A stretch of 64,000 bases of DNA from Vibrio sp. FE10 (GCF_030297155.1 NZ_AP028068.1:1364001-1428000); one strand, 5' to 3'; positions 29,426-39,160 are shown, numbered from the stretch's first letter. The notes: generated by a model not told the origin, from the letters alone. Translations and numbers: made by a program.

Positions 29426-30687
29426 ATCAATTAAAAGAAATTTACATCCAGCTTCGAGATGAAATCTTCGATGCTTTGGACGCCGCGACGCTTGTTGAAA
29501 TCAGCAATCAAGAGCTAGAAGAACAGCTTAAAGATTCAGTTAATATATTGATCGACAAAAAGCAATTGCAAGTCAGTTCTCTTAAGCGCGTTGATCTAGT
29601 CAAAGCATTACTCGATGAGTTGAAAGGTCTTGGGCCGCTGCAAGCTTTGGTCGATAACGATGACATATCGGACATCATGATCAACGGGCCTTCCGATATC
29701 TTCATTGAAATCAATGGCAAAGTCGAACAGTCACCCATTCAATTTGTTAATGAAAAGCAACTGAACACCATAGCTAAACGAATCGCTTCGAATGTAGGTC
29801 GTCGTATTGATGAATCGAAACCGCTTTGTGATGCTCGTTTGATGGATGGCAGTCGTGTAAATATTGTAATTCCACCGCTTGCAATAGATGGCACATCTAT
29901 CTCTATTCGTAAGTTCAAAGAACAAAAAATTAGGCTTGAGAATCTGGCTGAGTTTGGTGCCATGTCTGTGGAAATGGCAAAGCTATTGTCTATAGCCAGT
30001 CACTGCAAGTGCAACATATTGATCTCTGGTGGTACAGGTTCAGGTAAAACAACATTGTTGAATGCGTTGTCTGGGTTCATTGGCGAAACTGAACGTATTG
30101 TGACCATTGAAGATGCTGCTGAGCTACAACTTCAAAAGCCTCACATCGTAAGACTTGAAACTCGACAAGCCAGCGTAGAAGGGACGGGAGAGATCACTGC
30201 GCGTGACCTTGTGATTAATGCCCTTCGTATGCGTCCTGACAGAATCATTGTGGGTGAGTGTCGTGGTGGTGAAGCCTTTGAGATGCTTCAAGCCATGAAT
30301 ACTGGCCATGACGGATCTATGTCGACATTGCACGCTAACACACCTCGTGATGCCATTGCTCGTACTGAGAGCATGGTGATGATGGCAACAGCCAGTCTGC
30401 CGATATCAGCAATACGCAGAACCATCGTTAGTGCAGTAGACCTTATCGTTCAAGTAAAGCGCCTCCACGATGGTAGCCGCAAGGTGATGTACATTTCTGA
30501 AATTATCGGGATGGAAGGGGATAGCGTGGTGATGGAAGACATTTTTCGTTATGAAGCTACTTCAAATTTCAAAGATGGAAAGATGGAAGGTGAGTTCAGA
30601 ACACCCGGTTTATCGACTCGTTCTGTGATTTATGAACGCGCAAAATTCTTTGGTTTAGAACAAGCAGTGAAGGAGATATTTACATGA
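29422..30687 (+). CDS. tadA: Tad secretion ATPase TadA/CpaF
   Basis: 421 residues of the type II/IV secretion ATPase family. Walker [13 protein letters not shown] lies near residues 202-213, the Asp box [10 protein letters not shown] and His box region MSTLHANTP follow, and [11 protein letters not shown] is the Walker B region. The hexameric cytoplasmic ATPase powers Flp pilus assembly. The gene overlaps tadZ and tadB by four bases at each end. Confidence 0.97.
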   Translation: MNQLKEIYIQLRDEIFDALDAATLVEISNQELEEQLKDSVNILIDKKQLQVSSLKRVDLVKALLDELKGLGPLQALVDNDDISDIMINGPSDIFIEINGKVEQSPIQFVNEKQLNTIAKRIASNVGRRIDESKPLCDARLMDGSRVNIVIPPLAIDGTSISIRKFKEQKIRLENLAEFGAMSVEMAKLLSIASHCKCNILISGGTGSGKTTLLNALSGFIGETERIVTIEDAAELQLQKPHIVRLETRQASVEGTGEITARDLVINALRMRPDRIIVGECRGGEAFEMLQAMNTGHDGSMSTLHANTPRDAIARTESMVMMATASLPISAIRRTIVSAVDLIVQVKRLHDGSRKVMYISEIIGMEGDSVVMEDIFRYEATSNFKDGKMEGEFRTPGLSTRSVIYERAKFFGLEQAVKEIFT

Positions 30688-31598
30688 CTTTAATACTGAT
30701 TGCTTCATGGAGCGCTTTGCTACTTTACTTTCTTATCCATCGCTCTCGTCAAAACAAAAAATTGAGCAGCTTAATTGAGATGGAAGCTGAATTTGAAGGG
30801 GTTAAAGGTGTTCGCTCTGTTATTGATTCACAACAGTTTGAAGAGAGCTACAAAGCCCGGTTAAGGAAAAGTTACAAGAAGACCATCAAAGTCTTTCAAC
30901 CTAATATGTCTTTGAAGCTAATTCTATTTGTATCTGTGACAGCATCGGCAGTCTATGCGGTCAATGAGTTTTTCTTGCGTCAGGATTATTTCGTTTGTTT
31001 ACTCCTTGCTGAACCAATCTTGTTCTTTGTTTTTTACACAAAGTTAAAGCAAAGACAGATGGATCGTTTCAAAATTAACTTCCCAGACGCTTTGAACATT
31101 TTGAGCGGCGCTATTTCTTCTGGTCAAAGCATTATTCATGCGTTCGAGTACGTAGGTAAGCAGCTTGATAATGATGTGGGCAAAGAGTTCAAGCTTATGG
31201 CTGAGCGATTACTTATTGGTGAAGACCCTGATGATGTTCTTGAACGTAGCAGCAATACTTTTCCTTATTTAGAGTATTTCTTTTTCGCTTCAACGATAAG
31301 AATCAACCTAGCTCGGGGTGGCCAGCTCAAAGATGTGATCAACAAAATTAATCGACTTATGTTTGATTCTCGAGCTGTTGAGAAAAAGAAGAATGCATTG
31401 ACCTCAGAAGCGCGAGCTTCTGCCAAGATTATCGCCTGTTTGCCCGTGATTTTTCTTATCATCTTGAAGTTTACAAGCCCTGAGAACTATAGCTTTGTTA
31501 TGTTTGAGGAAGCGGGACAACCTATTTTTTATTACGTTCTAGTGAGTGAATTATTAGGTTTCTTTTGCATCTGGCTGATCTTGCGAGGTGTCAATTGA
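30684..31598 (+). CDS. tadB: Tad inner-membrane platform protein TadB
   Basis: 304 residues with membrane helices near the N-terminus, around 75-115 and at the C-terminus, and a T2SSF (GspF-like) cytoplasmic domain around 130-260 containing FPDALNILSGAISSGQS. It forms the inner-membrane platform with TadC. It overlaps tadA upstream, and its stop overlaps the tadC start by one base. Confidence 0.94.
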   Translation: MTLILIASWSALLLYFLIHRSRQNKKLSSLIEMEAEFEGVKGVRSVIDSQQFEESYKARLRKSYKKTIKVFQPNMSLKLILFVSVTASAVYAVNEFFLRQDYFVCLLLAEPILFFVFYTKLKQRQMDRFKINFPDALNILSGAISSGQSIIHAFEYVGKQLDNDVGKEFKLMAERLLIGEDPDDVLERSSNTFPYLEYFFFASTIRINLARGGQLKDVINKINRLMFDSRAVEKKKNALTSEARASAKIIACLPVIFLIILKFTSPENYSFVMFEEAGQPIFYYVLVSELLGFFCIWLILRGVN

Positions 31599-32464
31599 TG
31601 GACTTTGAAACGGCCATTGTTTGGAGTGTCATATTTATTATCTCTATGGTTCTAGCAACGTATTGCTTGCGTTTTTGGGATAACACGAGAGCAAATATAG
31701 AAACTCGAAAAATAATTGGTTCAACACGCGAAGAAAAAAAACGAACGGATTTATTCAAGGCTGTTTTGTCTCGGCTTAGTTTCAATAAGCATGAAACTAA
31801 AAGGAAGTTAGTCGCAGCTGGTTTTTACAATGACTTCCTTGCTGATGCTTACTATTTATTGAAAATAATCCCTTTTAGTATCTGCCTAGTATTAATTGGT
31901 CTTGACTTCTTTAACGGTAAAACCGAAGTAATATTTGCTTTGCTGTATTTATTGGGGGCCTTATTAGCGTTTGTCATCGCGCCGGATTCCTATGTGTCAG
32001 CTCGAGGCAAAGCCAATATAAAGCACATCAGTTCAAGGTTACCTTTTTTACTCGACCTTATGAATGTTTGTGTCCATACCGGCATGACTATTGAGTCTAG
32101 CCTAGAGTACTTGGCGAAAGAACTTCACTCAGTAGACAGTAACCTTGCTCATGTTGTGAGAGTGACTGTCGAACGCTCGCGCCTGGTGGGTCTTGAAAAG
32201 GCATTAGAAGAATTTTACGAACTCGTGCCGACCAGTGAGTCACAAAGTTTCGTAATGACCATGGTGCAGAGCCTCCAATTTGGTTCATCTGTTGGTCCCG
32301 TATTATCGACCTTAGCTACTGATATTAGAGAGCTAAACATGATGGATTTAGAAGAACGGATTGGAAAGATGGGGGCGAAAATGTCAATCCCGCTTATCGC
32401 TTTTATCATGGTTCCTATTGTTGTGCTAATTGCTGCCCCTGGTATTTTGAGGATGTTGATGTGA
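31598..32464 (+). CDS. tadC: Tad inner-membrane platform protein TadC
   Basis: 288 residues from ATG 31598, which overlaps the tadB stop (TGATG). An upstream in-frame start at 31565 would place 11 residues inside tadB and is not supported. The T2SSF domain reads RLPFLLDLMNVCVHTGMTIES, with hydrophobic segments at both ends (final helix near IPLIAFIMVPIVVLIAA). It is the partner of TadB in the assembly platform. The end overlaps tadD by four bases. Confidence 0.94.
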   Translation: MDFETAIVWSVIFIISMVLATYCLRFWDNTRANIETRKIIGSTREEKKRTDLFKAVLSRLSFNKHETKRKLVAAGFYNDFLADAYYLLKIIPFSICLVLIGLDFFNGKTEVIFALLYLLGALLAFVIAPDSYVSARGKANIKHISSRLPFLLDLMNVCVHTGMTIESSLEYLAKELHSVDSNLAHVVRVTVERSRLVGLEKALEEFYELVPTSESQSFVMTMVQSLQFGSSVGPVLSTLATDIRELNMMDLEERIGKMGAKMSIPLIAFIMVPIVVLIAAPGILRMLM

Positions 32465-33591
32465 TAAAGAAATATATACTAACCGTAATTATGTTGGTTT
32501 TAATCTCTGGTTGTACAACGGTTAATAATCAACTTGATACCAAAGAACAATTGCTCATTGGATCGGGTGATTCACAAAAGCTTATAGAGTTTTATAAGGC
32601 GAATATCCAATCTGACCCGGTATATAAAGTAAAGCTTGTTAATTTGTATCTAGATCTTAAAGATATCAAATCGGCTGAATTATATCGAAGCACCTATAGT
32701 GAAAGTGACCTTGATGATCCAGAGTTTATTCTAACCAATGCTCGAATCTACTATCAGAAAAAAAACTTTGAGTACGCATTAGAAGAGCTTAAAAATTATC
32801 GGGATGAAGGTGGAGCAGAATATGAATATCAACTTTTAACCGGAAAAATATTAGCGCAACAAAAGCGATTTACCGAAGCTATTGAGCATTTTGAGGAAAG
32901 TCGAAAGCAAGGAGCCTCAGACAGAGAAGCCGGAAACAATATCGCCGTTGTAAAGATAATGCAGTCTGATTATTTAGGTGCGACGGACATTTTATATGAC
33001 CTTTACCTGTCAAAGCCAAACGACCAGAGAGTGAGTTCTAACTTGATTCTATCTTCGGTTAAATCTCAGCGACCGGATATCGCATTGGAAGTTCTGAAAC
33101 ATTCGAATAGCGATGAGCAGGCTCACAAGCAACTATCTGCATTGATGAGGTCAATATCTAAAAGCAAAGGGAAGAAGGCCGTGACACAGTCAACGATAGA
33201 AATGGAACAACAGCTTATTGGTTCTCAAGTTACTTCAGGTGGCTTTGTAGCACCGACATCGCGAGTCAGTAAATTGGATACGACCGCAGAGTTTCAAGCT
33301 TCTAGACACAGTGTCGATGGTTCGGTGCTTGACCCAAGAAAACTTAAACCCGGTGCGAAACCTATTTATCGAGTACAAGTGTTGGCGACGTATACGGCGA
33401 TTCCTTCGGATTTTTTGAACTACTTAAAAACAAATTATGGCTCTGTTTATTCGTATACACATGGACTGTGGAAGCGCTATTGCATTGGTGATTTTAATGA
33501 CCTAGATGAAGCGAAAGCGTTCTTAAACAGTATCGATATCAAGGGAGCATTCGTTGTTGATTACACCAAGAAAAGGTATGTCCGACTATGA
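32461..33591 (+). CDS. tadD: TadD-like TPR lipoprotein with SPOR domain
   Basis: 376 residues with a GTG start overlapping the tadC stop. The lipoprotein signal ends LISGCTT. TPR-like helices cover about 45-230. A C-terminal SPOR-like domain (about 295-376, PIYRVQVLATY...GDFNDLDEAKAFLNSI) could bind denuded peptidoglycan. TadD helps outer-membrane assembly of the Tad secretin. The SPOR tail is an addition relative to short TadD proteins and suggests septal or peptidoglycan targeting. Confidence 0.88.
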   Translation: MIKKYILTVIMLVLISGCTTVNNQLDTKEQLLIGSGDSQKLIEFYKANIQSDPVYKVKLVNLYLDLKDIKSAELYRSTYSESDLDDPEFILTNARIYYQKKNFEYALEELKNYRDEGGAEYEYQLLTGKILAQQKRFTEAIEHFEESRKQGASDREAGNNIAVVKIMQSDYLGATDILYDLYLSKPNDQRVSSNLILSSVKSQRPDIALEVLKHSNSDEQAHKQLSALMRSISKSKGKKAVTQSTIEMEQQLIGSQVTSGGFVAPTSRVSKLDTTAEFQASRHSVDGSVLDPRKLKPGAKPIYRVQVLATYTAIPSDFLNYLKTNYGSVYSYTHGLWKRYCIGDFNDLDEAKAFLNSIDIKGAFVVDYTKKRYVRL

Positions 33592-34124
33592 GATCGTTTA
33601 AGCGAAAGCAAAAGGGGTCGTTGACGGTTGAAGTTGCTATGGGTATTCCGATCTTTCTGGCGATTGTCTTTGGATGGGTTGAAATCTGTATTTTGACCTT
33701 CTCAATGAGCATGACTGATCACGCATTAACGACAGCGGTGATGCGAACAAAAAAAGCGGGCGACTCGAGCAGTAGTAACTCCATTAACTACGGCCAAATG
33801 ATCAAAGACGAGTTGGACAAAGCGGGCGGCTCTTTGTGGAGCAACGTAGTCAAAGAGGGGAGTGTGATCATCCATGTTAACTATTTTCTAGACTACGAGG
33901 GATTTTTGAAATGCACGGATACTTACGCTTCCGCTGATAAATGCCCAGATAAGAAAGATGACCCGGAAGACATGGCATTGGCTGTTTACGCTTTGGAGTA
34001 CACCTATGATCCGATTGTCTCCATATGGTTCCCAGACATGCCTATCAAGCGGGAAATTATCACTATTCAAGAATATGAAAGATGCTCTTTCAAAATTGGT
34101 CAGGGAGCGGGTTGTGCAAGCTAA
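33588..34124 (+). CDS. tadE: TadE-like pseudopilin
   Basis: 178 residues with a short basic leader, KRKQKG, then SLTVEVAMGIPIFLAIVFGWVE: a TadE-type prepilin segment with Glu at position 5 after the Gly, probably processed by TadV. The C-terminal region contains four cysteines. It overlaps tadD by four bases and tadF by about 11. Minor pseudopilins of this kind are needed for Flp pilus assembly. Confidence 0.9.
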   Translation: MRSFKRKQKGSLTVEVAMGIPIFLAIVFGWVEICILTFSMSMTDHALTTAVMRTKKAGDSSSSNSINYGQMIKDELDKAGGSLWSNVVKEGSVIIHVNYFLDYEGFLKCTDTYASADKCPDKKDDPEDMALAVYALEYTYDPIVSIWFPDMPIKREIITIQEYERCSFKIGQGAGCAS

Positions 34125-34698
34125 ACAAAAAGGTGCATTTTCAGTTGAGTTGGCGATGGTATTGGTCTTTGCATCAGGCATTTTTGTCGTCGTAGTAAAC
34201 CATATGTTGGCCATCAATAAAAAAGGACAACTCGACAGAGCTTCCTATTCATTGACCACCATCTTTGCTGAACGAAAACAATTGTTTAATGCCAATATGG
34301 ATATCTGTGCGGGCGATTGTCGGAAAACAGAACACAACGCGTTTGTGATTGCTTCTGCTTCGATGAAACGAATGATTCCAAATTTTGATAAAACCAAATT
34401 TGGGATGCGTATCGACGAGGTAAGGCTTGAAGAAACCGCTTTATCTGGAGGTAAAGTGAATTACCGAAGGGTTCAAAAGACCCTGACTAAAGGGAGCATA
34501 CACGGATGTGATTTTCCAGACATGAGTGACGTAACCAAGGAAAAAGCGATAGAAATACTCCCGCTGACATCACGAGGCCGCAGGTTACCTATGTATCAGG
34601 TTTCTCTCTGTTATGAAATCCCGACTAATTTGATTGGTATCGCTAATGGAGAGGTTTTTCGCCTTGTAAGTACATCTTATTCATTTGCGAGGGTTTAA
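34114..34698 (+). CDS. tadF: TadF-like pseudopilin
   Basis: About 194 residues from a GTG at 34114, chosen because GGGAGC lies eight bases before it and the protein then starts MQAKQKGAFSVELAMV, mirroring TadE. An ATG at 34075 is the alternative. The leader ends KQKG, then AFSVELAM with Glu at position 5, a prepilin-peptidase site. The soluble part carries cysteines in the pattern CAGDC. It overlaps tadE by 11 bases with this start. Confidence 0.85.
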   Translation: MQAKQKGAFSVELAMVLVFASGIFVVVVNHMLAINKKGQLDRASYSLTTIFAERKQLFNANMDICAGDCRKTEHNAFVIASASMKRMIPNFDKTKFGMRIDEVRLEETALSGGKVNYRRVQKTLTKGSIHGCDFPDMSDVTKEKAIEILPLTSRGRRLPMYQVSLCYEIPTNLIGIANGEVFRLVSTSYSFARV

Positions 34699-34699
34699 G

Positions 34700-35989
34700 G
34701 TGAAATCGATAAAGAAAAACCGAGGTGTCGCCGGTATTTTGTTCGTTGGTTTATTGCCTATGATGGTTATTTTCATGGCATTTTCGATGCAGATGTCTCA
34801 ACAGATGCTGGCGCATACAAGGTTATTGGAAGCCGCAGAGGTTGCTAGTTTAGCACTTATTGCGAGCCCTAAAGAGGACGAAGAAAAGAACGTAAAGTAT
34901 GCACGCTATTTAGTCGATAGATATGTTGTTGATAATACGGATGATGTTGATGTCGCGGTGTTTACAAGCCGTTGTGAGTACAAAGATGGTTGTGTTCAAG
35001 CCAGTGGTGAACTTGCTCCGTTTAGTGACTTTGTGGTGAGTGCGACTGCCAAATATACGTCTTGGATCGCGTACGAAGAGATGAACTTAAAACCGGAATT
35101 TTCGGTGAGTGGGCGAGCAGTTACGCGTAAGTATCTGCCTCAGCCTGTTGATGTCTACTTTATCGGTGATTTTAGTGGTTCTATGGGTTACTCGTGGAAG
35201 AACGGCAAAATGAAGCTCGATGTCGTTAAAGAGACCATTAAACGAGTCGTCGATGATATTGAAGAGTTTAACACGGAAGAAAAAAGCCGAGTTGCTTTGC
35301 TCGGGTACAACCCGCTCCATGTTAAACAATCTGATGAGATAGTAAGACTTAATGCTTATGGCTATCGTGCTTCATGGCGAAAGAAATACGTTTATGACTA
35401 CGCTCGGAACTCTCCTGCGACAACGGTTAGACGAATGTTTGATAAACCAACCTTGTATAATGAGATCATCGAACCATCGTATGGAATGAGTCGATATGAA
35501 GTAGAGAGACTTTATAAGCGAAACAATGATTTTGATGATGACTACAAGTTTTATGATATTCCACTGACTGAAGACTATGACAACTTTCGAGCTCAGTTGA
35601 TGAGCGCTCAGTTGAAAGCTGGTGGAGGCACCTCTTCTTGGAATGGGATCATTGCAGCGGCACAAGAAGCCAATAAGGCGACCAACCTTAACCCTGAACA
35701 AGTGTTTATTGTGTTATCCGATGGTAGCGACAACGACGAGACTTATTTACAGAAATTAGTGGATCAGGGGCTATGTAAAAAGCTGCGCTCAACTATTTCA
35801 GCGAAACGAAATCGTTTCCAAAGTAACGCGCCAACTGAAGCTGAGAAAACGAAAGTCACGATGGGCGTCATTGGTATTAATTATAAAGTGGCAGAAACCG
35901 ATGGCTTTGGAGATTGCTTTGGTAAGAAGAACATCTATCACGCTAAAGTGCATATTTCGGAGCTAGCCGACCGCCTATTTCGGTTTTAA
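34700..35989 (+). CDS. tadG: TadG with C-terminus replaced by IS21 end sequence
   Basis: 429 residues from a GTG at 34700, with GAGGG six bases before it. An N-terminal helix (GVAGILFVGLLPMMVIFMAF) is followed by a von Willebrand A domain with MIDAS residues DFSGSMG near 155, a charged insert and VLSDGSDN. The last residues, ending LFRF, run into the repeat-rich end of an IS21-family element. The native tail is found after the element at 38507-38592, in a different frame. The gene is therefore interrupted near its end, losing about 25-30 residues. The VWA core is intact, so residual function is possible. Downstream expression of the OmpA gene is probably reduced. Confidence 0.88.
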   Translation: MKSIKKNRGVAGILFVGLLPMMVIFMAFSMQMSQQMLAHTRLLEAAEVASLALIASPKEDEEKNVKYARYLVDRYVVDNTDDVDVAVFTSRCEYKDGCVQASGELAPFSDFVVSATAKYTSWIAYEEMNLKPEFSVSGRAVTRKYLPQPVDVYFIGDFSGSMGYSWKNGKMKLDVVKETIKRVVDDIEEFNTEEKSRVALLGYNPLHVKQSDEIVRLNAYGYRASWRKKYVYDYARNSPATTVRRMFDKPTLYNEIIEPSYGMSRYEVERLYKRNNDFDDDYKFYDIPLTEDYDNFRAQLMSAQLKAGGGTSSWNGIIAAAQEANKATNLNPEQVFIVLSDGSDNDETYLQKLVDQGLCKKLRSTISAKRNRFQSNAPTEAEKTKVTMGVIGINYKVAETDGFGDCFGKKNIYHAKVHISELADRLFRF

Positions 35990-36156
35990 TCGACCACCAA
36001 ATCCGTTTTTAACCAACCACTCATTTCGGTTTTAATCATCCACTTTTCGGTGTGTTTCCGAAATCGATGGTCGATTTACCGAAATAAACCTCTTTTCTCT
36101 TTTAAATCAATAGGTTTAACCTGAGTCTTTCATGTTGAGAGCACTAAGGATAAATC

Positions 36157-37689
36157 ATGCCGAAAAAGAGAATGCCAATGAATAAAATTAAGGAAATCTT
36201 ACGCCTCCGATACGAGTGCAATCTTTCTAATCGACAGATCGCCGCTTGCCTCAATATTGCTCATTCCACTGTATCCCAGCATCTATCCCGATTTAAATCC
36301 AGTGGCCTCACGTGGCCACTGGAAGAGACTCATCATGAAAATCAAGTCACCCAAGCTTTGTTTGATGGTCGCTCATCTTCTCAGCATAAAGTGATGCCTG
36401 ATTTCACTCTCTGCTACTTAGAATTGAAGCGTAAAGGGATGACTAAAGCTTTGCTTTGGGAAGAGTATTGTCATCAGCATCAAGACAAAGCCTATGGCTA
36501 TACACAGTTCTGCGAACTGTATAGACGTTGGCTAAAGACACAAAAACGCAGTATGCGCCAACTTCACCATGCTGGTGACAAGCTCTTCATTGACTACTGT
36601 GGCCCAACGATCCCTGTTGTGAATCCAGATACAGGAGAATGCCGACATGCTCAGGTATTTGTCGCCACTTTAGGAGCGTCAAATTACACCTATGTCGAGG
36701 CGAGTGAGAGCCAAGGGCTTGAACACTTCCTCATGGCTCATGTGAATACCTTTAATCACTTTGGTGGTGCTCCGAATCTACTTGTACCTGATAATCTGAA
36801 ATCTGCTGTAACGAAAGCAGACTGTCATAGCCCTATCCTCAATGAGAGCTACCGAAAACTGGCACAACATTACGGCGTTGCTGTGATGCCAGCCAGGCCC
36901 TACAAGCCTAAAGATAAAGCCAAAGCTGAGAACGCAGTTCTCATCGTAGAGCGCTGGATAATGATGCGCCTTCGCCACCAAGTGTTCTATACAATGGCTG
37001 AGCTGAACCTGGCTATCCGAAAGCTGATGCATGACTTAAACCAACGAGAGATGAAACAGCTTGGTGTCAATCGACATGACTTGTTCAACAAAGTTGACCG
37101 TCCAGCGTTAAAACCACTGCCATCGCAACCATATGTGTATATCGAAACTAAACGAGCAACCGTCTCCCCTGATTATCACATTCAATATAAAAAGCACTTC
37201 TACTCTGTGCCGCACCAACTTGTTGGGCAACAAGTTGAGCTTGAAGCAACGCATCAAATAATACGTATCTACCACAAAGGGAGCATTGTTGCTCACCACT
37301 GCACAAGCCAAAAAGAATATGGTCTCTCTACCGTTTACGAGCATATGCCAAGCAACCATCAATACCAATCATGGACACCCGAGCGTTTTATCCGTTGGGG
37401 AAAATCTATTGGGCCAGCCACAGGTGAACTGACTCAGATGTTGCTCAAACGCCCAGAGCATGAAGCATTGGCCTTTAGAAGTTGCTTTGGGTTACTAAGT
37501 CTTGCCAAAAAGCACTCAGACGCACGGTTAGAACAAGCTTGCCGAGATGCCTTAGTGACAGAGAAGCCATACCTTGGCTTCGTCAAAAACTTATTGAAGA
37601 ACCATCGAGAAGGCACTCTCTCTCAGCCTTCCACTGATACCCCAAACCTTAAACACACTAATGTTCGTGGTTCCAACTACTACCACTAG
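36157..37689 (+). CDS. istA: IS21-family transposase IstA
   Basis: 510 residues. The N-terminal HTH (about 8-55, LRYECNLSNRQIAACLNIAHSTVSQHL) is followed by an rve/DDE integrase core with FIDYCGP (first Asp), VPDNLKSAV (second Asp) and a downstream Glu in AENAVLIVERW. The C-terminal beta-barrel segment fits IS21 transposases. The frame is intact. It catalyses strand transfer together with IstB. Confidence 0.95.
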   Translation: MPKKRMPMNKIKEILRLRYECNLSNRQIAACLNIAHSTVSQHLSRFKSSGLTWPLEETHHENQVTQALFDGRSSSQHKVMPDFTLCYLELKRKGMTKALLWEEYCHQHQDKAYGYTQFCELYRRWLKTQKRSMRQLHHAGDKLFIDYCGPTIPVVNPDTGECRHAQVFVATLGASNYTYVEASESQGLEHFLMAHVNTFNHFGGAPNLLVPDNLKSAVTKADCHSPILNESYRKLAQHYGVAVMPARPYKPKDKAKAENAVLIVERWIMMRLRHQVFYTMAELNLAIRKLMHDLNQREMKQLGVNRHDLFNKVDRPALKPLPSQPYVYIETKRATVSPDYHIQYKKHFYSVPHQLVGQQVELEATHQIIRIYHKGSIVAHHCTSQKEYGLSTVYEHMPSNHQYQSWTPERFIRWGKSIGPATGELTQMLLKRPEHEALAFRSCFGLLSLAKKHSDARLEQACRDALVTEKPYLGFVKNLLKNHREGTLSQPSTDTPNLKHTNVRGSNYYH

Positions 37690-37699
37690 GAGAAACAAT

Positions 37700-38422
37700 A
37701 TGGACGCAATAATCCAACAGTTAAAATCACTACGCCTAAGTCATGCTTCTGATGCACTGGAACAGCAAAGGATACACCCCGCGACCTATGCTGAACTTGG
37801 CTTTGAAGAAAGGTTAGGACTCATCCTTGATCATGAGATAGTGAACCGAGATCAAACCAAAATCCAACGACTTAAACGGCAAGCCAAGCTGCGCCTAAGC
37901 GCTAGCGGTAATCAACTGGACTACCGCCCAGAACGAGGCTTAAAAAGAGCAATGATGGGAGAGTTATTATCAGGCACTTATTTACAAAAGCGACAGAATG
38001 TCCTGATTACAGGTGCAACAGGTGCAGGTAAAACCTATGTTGCTTGTGCGCTCGCCGAGCAGGCGTGTGAGCAACACTGCCCAAGTCGTTATTATCGCCT
38101 AAATCGTTTACTTGATGACCTGAGTAGTAGCCGCCTTGATGGCAGCTATCAAAAGCTGCTACTGAGCTTGTCTAAGAAAAAACTGTTGGTTATCGATGAC
38201 TGGGGAATGGAAAAACTCAGCCAAGAGCATGCAAGTAATCTTCTCGAAGTGCTAGAAGATAGATACCAAGAGTGCAGTACAATCATTATCAGCCAACTAC
38301 CTGTAAAAGAATGGCACGAGATGATCGACAACTCGACGATCGCTGATGCGATCTTAGATAGGTTGGTTCATCAAAGTCATAGAATCGAGTTACGAGGGGA
38401 ATCAATGAGAAAACTGGCTTAA
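37700..38422 (+). CDS. istB: IS21-family helper ATPase IstB
   Basis: 240 residues from ATG 37700, preceded by AGGAGA; the open frame extends 13 codons upstream into istA. AAA+ ATPase of the IstB/DnaC type: Walker A TGATGAGKTYVA near residue 109, Walker B LLVIDDWG, and sensor region TIIISQLPV. It supports target selection by IstA. The frame appears intact, so the element may still be mobile. Confidence 0.95.
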   Translation: MDAIIQQLKSLRLSHASDALEQQRIHPATYAELGFEERLGLILDHEIVNRDQTKIQRLKRQAKLRLSASGNQLDYRPERGLKRAMMGELLSGTYLQKRQNVLITGATGAGKTYVACALAEQACEQHCPSRYYRLNRLLDDLSSSRLDGSYQKLLLSLSKKKLLVIDDWGMEKLSQEHASNLLEVLEDRYQECSTIIISQLPVKEWHEMIDNSTIADAILDRLVHQSHRIELRGESMRKLA

Positions 38423-38506
38423 ATCGACCACTTGGAGTAAAACTAAGGAAGAGAAAAGAGAGGCTTAAAAAGGTGGTCGATTAAAAACGAAACTAGGGGT
38501 CACATC

Positions 38507-38592
38507 AGCCGAAATACGCAAAAGATGGCGAAGATGTATACAAGTACATTTTGAATTTGATTAATGAAGAAACCGGAAAACTAAAGGATTAA
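38507..38592 (+). pseudogene. Orphan C-terminal tail of tadG
   Basis: The frame running through CCG AAA TAC (38509) to TAA (38590-38592) encodes a segment ending YILNLINEETGKLKD, which resembles the typical TadG C-terminus. It has no start codon of its own and follows the IS21 right end. It shares the operon layout, with its stop two bases before the next ATG and AAAGGA overlapping the end as the next gene's ribosome site. It is 1 frame away from the truncated tadG upstream. Confidence 0.8.
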
Positions 38593-38593
38593 C

Positions 38594-39160
38594 ATGAGAT
38601 ACCTAGTAATTTTATCTACGATGCTAATGTCTCCATTGGGCTATGCGAACTGCTTGGGCAATGTCGGAGAGTACGTCACTTCGAAAACGTTGGTGTCTTC
38701 TCATACTGTGACGACACAAGTGATTGGAAAGCTGGTAGAGCTTGATGAGAAACCTCAAAATGAGGTTATCAATAGAGAAAGTGAAGTTATTCAAATCGCA
38801 GCTCAAGATGATGTGTGTTTCTATGATAAAGCGACGCAATCCTTGGTACTTAATTATCCAATTAATGTGTACCAATTGGATGAAAGCCATAAACAAGTAT
38901 TAGGGCAGTACCTTAGCTTAGTTGATGACAAGTCGAAGATTTATATAGAAGGACATGCAGATAGCTTAGGCAGCAAAAACTACAACAAAGCATTGTCATC
39001 TCGACGCGCTGGGCAAGTGGCGAGCTACTTGAAAAAAGATCTTCATCAAGGAAGTCGCATTGTTGAATATGCATATGGTGAAAGTGCGCCAATTTGTAAG
39101 GTTGAAGACAACAAGGAAACAGGTTGTAACCGACGAGTTGTGATCACTGTTAAGTCGTAA
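38594..39160 (+). CDS. OmpA-domain protein of the Tad locus
   Basis: 188 residues with a signal peptide (about 1-18, ending GYA) and a C-terminal OmpA-like peptidoglycan-binding domain (about 95-187) with IYIEGHADSLGSKNYNKALS, SRRAGQVASYL and NRRVVI. It is the last gene of the Tad locus, in the place where OmpA-like proteins are often found in Vibrio tad operons; it probably anchors the machine to the wall. The upstream IS21 element likely cuts it from the main operon promoter, and an IS3 element follows 59 bases after its stop. Confidence 0.9.
   Translation: MRYLVILSTMLMSPLGYANCLGNVGEYVTSKTLVSSHTVTTQVIGKLVELDEKPQNEVINRESEVIQIAAQDDVCFYDKATQSLVLNYPINVYQLDESHKQVLGQYLSLVDDKSKIYIEGHADSLGSKNYNKALSSRRAGQVASYLKKDLHQGSRIVEYAYGESAPICKVEDNKETGCNRRVVITVKS

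Larger units (their letters stand above)
35978..38492. mobile_element. IS21-family insertion sequence inside the end of tadG
   Basis: The element carries istA and istB and is bounded by near-identical inverted ends: TTTCGGTTTTAATCGACCAC at 35978 and the complement of TTTCGTTTTTAATCGACCAC ending at 38492, 20 of 21 positions matching. The left end has further copies of the ATTTCGG...ACCA motif (near 35953, 36000 and 36025), as usual for IS21 multi-repeat termini. The outermost tips and the target duplication could not be fixed. The true borders may lie up to about 40 bases further left and 12 further right. Confidence 0.85.

Noticed and set aside
33958..34074. Upstream extension of TadF inside tadE
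   Set aside because: The extension reads tadE in another frame and puts the prepilin leader far from the N-terminus.
35990..36156. Separate regulatory repeat cluster upstream of istA
   Set aside because: The ATTTCGG/ACCA repeats are the normal multi-repeat terminus of an IS21 element.
38550..38592. New short gene upstream of the OmpA gene
   Set aside because: No start codon or ribosome site; the sequence is best explained as the severed tail of tadG.
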